NCBI GenBank assembly: GCA_029858565.1 | Contig: JAOUEV010000011.1 | Location: 1-64,000, forward strand | DNA length: 64,000 bases | Source: Nitrospirota bacterium | Lineage (GTDB): Bacteria; Nitrospirota; UBA9217 | Direction: 5' to 3' | Shown here: positions 60,602-64,000 of the stretch, piece by piece | Position numbering within the stretch: position 1 is the stretch's first letter | How the letters are laid out: every line of letters begins with the position of its first letter | Translations under genes and position numbers: made by a program | The notes under the pieces: model-generated | The model's database searches: none | Told to the model about the DNA's origin: nothing | What the model saw: only the letters and a program-made list of their open reading frames with translations

Positions 60602-61250
60602 TGACGATCCGGACATCCTGCGGGTCCTGAAAGCGAACCTTGAACTGTACGGTTATGAAGCTGCTGTTGCCGGGACCTGGGCCGAAGCGAGGAAGAGCCT
60701 CGACGCCCAGCTGCCGGCGCTCATCATCCTGGACCTCACCCTGCCTGACGGAGACGGCATCGAGATATGCAGGGAACTGAAGCGCACCTATCCCAAGATC
60801 CCCATCATCATGCTGACCGCGCGGGACCGCGTGTCCGACAAGGTCCTGGGACTCGAGACCGGCGCGGACGACTACATTGTCAAACCCTTCGAGACCCTGG
60901 AGCTCATGGCGCGCATCAAGGCCTGTTTGCGGCGGACCCAGCCCGCCGAGGAAAAGCTCGTCATCGGCGACCTGACGATCGACCTGAAAGGACGGGTCGT
61001 GCTCGTGAACGGCGCGCCCGTGGACCTGACGCCGAAGGAGTATGACCTGCTCTGCTTTTTCGCCGCGAACCAGGACGAACCGCTCAGCAGGGAATTCATC
61101 CGCAAGTCCATCTGGAAGGACACGCAGATCTATTCCTGGAGCAGGGTCATCGATGTGCACATCCAGCATCTGCGCCAGAAGATCGAGAAGAACCCCCTCG
61201 ACCCCGCTCACCTCATCACCGTGCCCGGCGTGGGATACAAGTTCAAGTAA
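60576..61250 (+). CDS. OmpR/PhoB-family response regulator
   Basis: A 224-residue regulator: receiver domain with D10/D11, phospho-acceptor D53 (LIILDLTLPDGDG) and K103 in IVKPFETLELMARI, then a winged-helix DNA-binding domain (about 130-224) with DLTPKEYDLLCFFAANQDEPLSR and VIDVHIQHLRQKIEKNP. It is translationally coupled to the heme kinase gene (26-bp overlap). A decayed copy of its last 95 bases lies at 61542-61636. Confidence 0.92.
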   Translation: MKKRLLVVDDDPDILRVLKANLELYGYEAAVAGTWAEARKSLDAQLPALIILDLTLPDGDGIEICRELKRTYPKIPIIMLTARDRVSDKVLGLETGADDYIVKPFETLELMARIKACLRRTQPAEEKLVIGDLTIDLKGRVVLVNGAPVDLTPKEYDLLCFFAANQDEPLSREFIRKSIWKDTQIYSWSRVIDVHIQHLRQKIEKNPLDPAHLITVPGVGYKFK

Positions 61251-61943
61251 GAACCGTTGCTCTTTCTTTCACCGGTCGTTTGTTGTGGCACGCCAGGAGT
61301 TCATGATGCTGCAGGTTGGTTATCCTTGAAACGGCAGTTGCGAATTGCGGTCAGCCTGAATCGGCTGAATCAGATGGAGCTTGGCTTTACAGAAACAGCG
61401 GGCGCGGCACGGCGCTGTGAATATGCGGTGCCGGCCACCACGCTCCTGGATGGGATCCTGACGATTGCCCTGCATTACCGGGATTGTGAGGATGCCGGGA
61501 ATGTCTTTGACGAACTAAAGAACCTGTCGGGCAGGGGTACTGATGTGCACATCCCGCATCTGCGCCGGAAGTCGAGAAGAATCCTCTTGAACCTGCGCAC
61601 CGCATCACTGTCCCTGGCATGGGGCGCAAGTTCAAGCAGGCTCCGGCCTTCACTTCAGATCTTTCGGAATTCCGACCCGAGCCGGCCAGGGGAATGACCT
61701 CGTCCTGATGATAAGTATGCTAAACTATAAGTATCTTATGCGAAGCGATATTTGCAGGCATGCTATTCTGTTGAACAGGAAGGATGCTGTTTCCCGGTCA
61801 GGTGACTGCCGTGACAGCATCGGGACGCAGTCCGCAGCAATTTCCCGCGGAATCCCTTCACCACGCCGGATCAGCATTTAAGCAGTGACGCCGGCGCCCG
61901 TTGGCCGTCAGCGCAGGTTTTCCGCAGAACGATAAGGGAAAAT
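61251..61943. other. Intergenic region with decayed coding DNA
   Basis: About 690 bases. An open frame at 61257-61697 exists but its composition and content do not look like a working gene; its middle matches the 3' end of the neighbouring regulator gene in degraded form (see 61542-61636). The rest (61700-61943) has ACTATAAGTATCTTATG-like AT-rich sequence and no recognisable gene. Confidence 0.6.
61542..61636 (+). pseudogene. Fragment of an OmpR-family winged helix
   Basis: GATGTGCACATCC, CATCTGCGCC, then GTCGAGAAGAA and GGGGCGCAAGTTCAAG follow the order of the 3' end of the regulator gene at 61152-61250 with scattered changes and single-base losses. Translated in pieces it gives DVHIPHLRRK where the intact gene has DVHIQHLRQK. 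It is a relic of a tandem duplicate or a recombination product. Confidence 0.7.
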
Positions 61944-63902
61944 ATGCTTTCCAAAGAGTTCGACGCACAGGACGGGAATTCGCGGCAGGCCTACCGCCTT
62001 CTGTTCGAAAGGTCGCAGGACCGGAAACGCATGGAGCAGGACCTTCGGCTGTTCAATGAGATCGTAACCAATATGGCCGAAGGCGTCGTGCTGACGCGGA
62101 CGTCGGACGGGACGATCGTGTATGCCAATCCGACCTTCAACCGGCTGTTCGGCTACGGCCCGGGCGAACTCGATGGCCGGAATGTATCGGTGCTGAACGC
62201 TCCGGGAACCGAGGATTCTGCCGAGGTCGCCGGGCGTATCCAGGAGGAACTGGCGCGCACGGGCGTCTGGAAAGGCGTGATCCGCAATGCAAGAAAAGAC
62301 GGGACCATCTTCTGGTGCGATGCCTCGGTCTCAACACTGGAACATCACCGCTACGGCAATGTATGGATCGGCGTGCACCAGGACATCACGGCGCGTGTGC
62401 TGGCGGAGGAGGAGTATCATCGCCTGAACCGGGAGCTGGAAGATCGCGTGCGCATCAGGACAGCCGAACTCGAAAAAGCCAATCAAACGATCGTTGCCGC
62501 GCTCGAGAATCGAAAAGAGATGGAGGCGGAGCTGCGGCGGGAAAAGAGCAAACTTGAAGGTGTCATCGCCGCCATCGGCGACGGTTTGAGCATCCAGGAC
62601 CGCGATTTCACCATTCTCTTTCAGAACAACGCGCAGCGCGCCTTCATCGGCGACCACGTGGGCGAGAAATGCCACGCGGCCTACGAAGGGAAGGACCGCG
62701 TGTGCGACGGCTGCCCCATGCAGCGGTCGTTCCTGGACGGCGCAGTCCATTCGGCGGAACGGAGGGCCGTGATAAACGGCGAGGAGCGTTTTTTCGACGT
62801 CACCGCATCGCCGGTCAGAAGCGCCGATGGGAGCATGATGGCGGGGATCGAGATCGTCAGAGAGGTTACGGAGAAAAGACGGGCAATGCAGGCCATGCGG
62901 GAGTCCGAGCAGCGGTTCCGCTCCCTGTTCGAGACCATGAAGGACGGGGTGTGCGTTGCGGGCATTGACGGCCGAATCATCATGACGAATCCGGCCATGC
63001 GCGCCATGCTGGGACGGTCCGAAGAGGAGGTCGGCGGCATGGACATGCGCCAGATCCACCCCCAGGACGCGCTCCCGCTGGTGCGCGCCGAGTTCGAGGC
63101 CCATGCCCGTCGCGAACGTCATTTCACGAGGGATATTCCGGTGATGCGGAAGGACGGGAGCGTCTGGTATGCCGACGTCACCACGGCCTGGCTCACCATC
63201 GACGGCGTGCCGCACATGGGAGGCATCTTCCATGACGTTACGGAGCGGAGGGAGCATGTCCGGCAGCTTACCGATGCGCTCCAGCAGAAGGAAATCCTGC
63301 TTCGGGAGGTGTACCATCGCGTCAAGAACAATCTCCAGGTGGTTGCGAGCATGCTCTATCTCCAGTCAGGGACACTGGAGGACCCGGAGGCCCTGCGGAC
63401 CTTCCTGGAAAGCCGCGACCGGGTGATGGCCATGTCGCTTGTGCACGAGCAGCTCTACCGCTCCGAGAACTTCGCGCAGATCGACTTCTCCGGATACCTG
63501 CGCCGGCTCGTTGTATCGCTTTCCCAGACCCATGAAACCGCCTGCAGGTCCGTTGAAATGATCGTGACAACGGGGGACCTGCCGCATTTGAGCATCGACC
63601 AGGCCGTGCCTTGCGGCCTGATCGTGAACGAGCTGGTCCAGAACGCCATGAAGCACGCGTTCCCCTCCGGCCGTCGGGGAAAAGTCGTTGTCGAGGCGGC
63701 CGGCCGGACCGACGGCCTGATCGAGTTTTCCGTTTCCGACGACGGCGCCGGGTTTTCCGCTCTGCCGACGGACCGGTCCCTGGGAATGCAGCTCGTGCAG
63801 TCCCTGGTCCGGCAGCTTGGCGGCGTACTGGAAGCAAAAAATAAAGGAGGAGCGCGGTTCGTCGTCCGGTTCCCGGCGGTGGCTGCGCAACGATCCATAT
63901 GA
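61944..63902 (+). CDS. Multi-PAS histidine kinase (HisKA_2 type)
   Basis: A 652-residue cytosolic sensor kinase without membrane segments. PAS domains lie at about 35-155, 210-315 and 325-440, the second with CHAAYEGKDRVCDGCPM cysteines as in many redox-type PAS domains. The phospho-transfer domain is HisKA_2 (REVYHRVKNNLQVVASML, H near residue 460), followed by an ATPase domain with VNELVQNAMKHAF and DDGAGF. Such kinases often pass phosphate to receiver-only or antiterminator proteins, and the next gene begins with a receiver domain, overlapping by ATGA. Confidence 0.88.
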   Translation: MLSKEFDAQDGNSRQAYRLLFERSQDRKRMEQDLRLFNEIVTNMAEGVVLTRTSDGTIVYANPTFNRLFGYGPGELDGRNVSVLNAPGTEDSAEVAGRIQEELARTGVWKGVIRNARKDGTIFWCDASVSTLEHHRYGNVWIGVHQDITARVLAEEEYHRLNRELEDRVRIRTAELEKANQTIVAALENRKEMEAELRREKSKLEGVIAAIGDGLSIQDRDFTILFQNNAQRAFIGDHVGEKCHAAYEGKDRVCDGCPMQRSFLDGAVHSAERRAVINGEERFFDVTASPVRSADGSMMAGIEIVREVTEKRRAMQAMRESEQRFRSLFETMKDGVCVAGIDGRIIMTNPAMRAMLGRSEEEVGGMDMRQIHPQDALPLVRAEFEAHARRERHFTRDIPVMRKDGSVWYADVTTAWLTIDGVPHMGGIFHDVTERREHVRQLTDALQQKEILLREVYHRVKNNLQVVASMLYLQSGTLEDPEALRTFLESRDRVMAMSLVHEQLYRSENFAQIDFSGYLRRLVVSLSQTHETACRSVEMIVTTGDLPHLSIDQAVPCGLIVNELVQNAMKHAFPSGRRGKVVVEAAGRTDGLIEFSVSDDGAGFSALPTDRSLGMQLVQSLVRQLGGVLEAKNKGGARFVVRFPAVAAQRSI

Positions 63903-64000
63903 CGACCCCGAAGATCCTGGTGGTGGAAGACGAAGGCCTCATCGCGATGGAGATCTCCGATCGTTTGCGGAAGCTGGGCTATACAGTAACGGATACGGTT
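63899..64000 (+). CDS. Response regulator receiver domain protein (partial)
   Basis: The first 34 codons are in the window: MTTPKILVVEDEGLIAMEIS leads into DRLRKLGYTV, the start of a receiver domain with the acidic pair E-D at positions 10-11. The ATG overlaps the stop of the preceding kinase gene (ATGA), so the two are translationally coupled partners. The rest lies beyond the window end, so the output domain is unknown. Confidence 0.85.
   Translation, partial: MTTPKILVVEDEGLIAMEISDRLRKLGYTVTDTV

Noticed and set aside
61257-61697. Open frame of 146 codons between the OmpR regulator and the next kinase
   Set aside because: It runs through a degraded copy of the regulator's end in the wrong frame; the composition is not protein-like.
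1-64000. tRNA or rRNA genes
   Set aside because: No cloverleaf-like stretch or rRNA segment was recognised by eye; a covariance scan would be needed to exclude small RNAs.

Overview
The window is bacterial chromosome from a Gram-negative organism with lipoproteins, cytochrome-type heme sensing and many two-component and c-di-GMP proteins. The mix of a full 14-gene nuo operon with separate nuoC and nuoD, a menaquinone-type prenyltransferase, tandem two-CW proteins, GxxExxY proteins and intergenic inverted repeats fits the Desulfobacterota or Nitrospirota better than Enterobacteria-like proteobacteria. That placement is inference from gene content and no rRNA is present to settle it. Most of the window is fairly GC rich. 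Two stretches (about 1.6-2.2 kb and 51.3-56.5 kb) are visibly richer in A+T and look imported.

Layout. 0.2-22.4 kb holds mixed housekeeping and accessory genes: an Isf-like flavoprotein, a DUF493 and YceK-type pair, a possible single integron cassette, a DUF4160/DUF2442 pair, an SGNH hydrolase, an M28 peptidase, a fused acyl-ligase/ACP/acyltransferase, two tandem patatins, a GxxExxY protein, a UbiA prenyltransferase, aminopeptidase N, two GGDEF/EAL proteins with altered GGDEF motifs, a flavin reductase, a cupin, and an adenylate cyclase broken by an internal deletion. 22.5-37.5 kb is the NADH:quinone oxidoreductase operon nuoABCD-(cNMP-binding protein)-EFGHIJKLMN, read from a near-consensus sigma-70 promoter. 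37.5-49.1 kb carries a YwiC-like protein, an MBL hydrolase, an NtrC-type regulator with a PAS/GAF kinase, a putative sigma-54 promoter, two two-CW proteins, an HD-GYP response regulator and a chemoreceptor with a CZB-like zinc site outside the membrane.

49.2-58.9 kb is the most interesting part. It is a DNA-damage-tolerance cluster: Y-family polymerase, pyrimidine-dimer glycosylase, a small conserved companion protein, a UmuD-like protein with a LexA-type operator inside its promoter, and a divergent SRAP protein. Into it, all on the minus strand, are set four to five AT-rich genes separated by attC-like sites. Two cassettes keep matching end sequences (8/8 and 7/8 bases), the signature of integron cassettes, yet no integrase is in the window, so it looks like a cluster of attC sites lacking an integrase. 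The largest cassette encodes a PDDEXK-like nuclease domain protein overlapping by 11 bp an 871-residue helical protein, which together resemble one split antiphage-type effector-sensor protein without a visible P-loop. Because the array lies downstream of an SOS-type promoter in the same direction, damage-linked expression of the cassette genes is a testable idea.

58.9-64.0 kb encodes a heme-binding histidine kinase with its OmpR regulator, a decayed copy of that regulator's 3' end, a multi-PAS HisKA_2 kinase and a receiver-domain protein cut by the window end.

A recurrent theme is short inverted repeats built from CACAGAGACACAGAGG-like or CGCAAAGCCGCAAAG-like units. They flank both GxxExxY genes, occur alone in several intergenic gaps (one inside nuo), and one copy appears to have entered the pepN reading frame.
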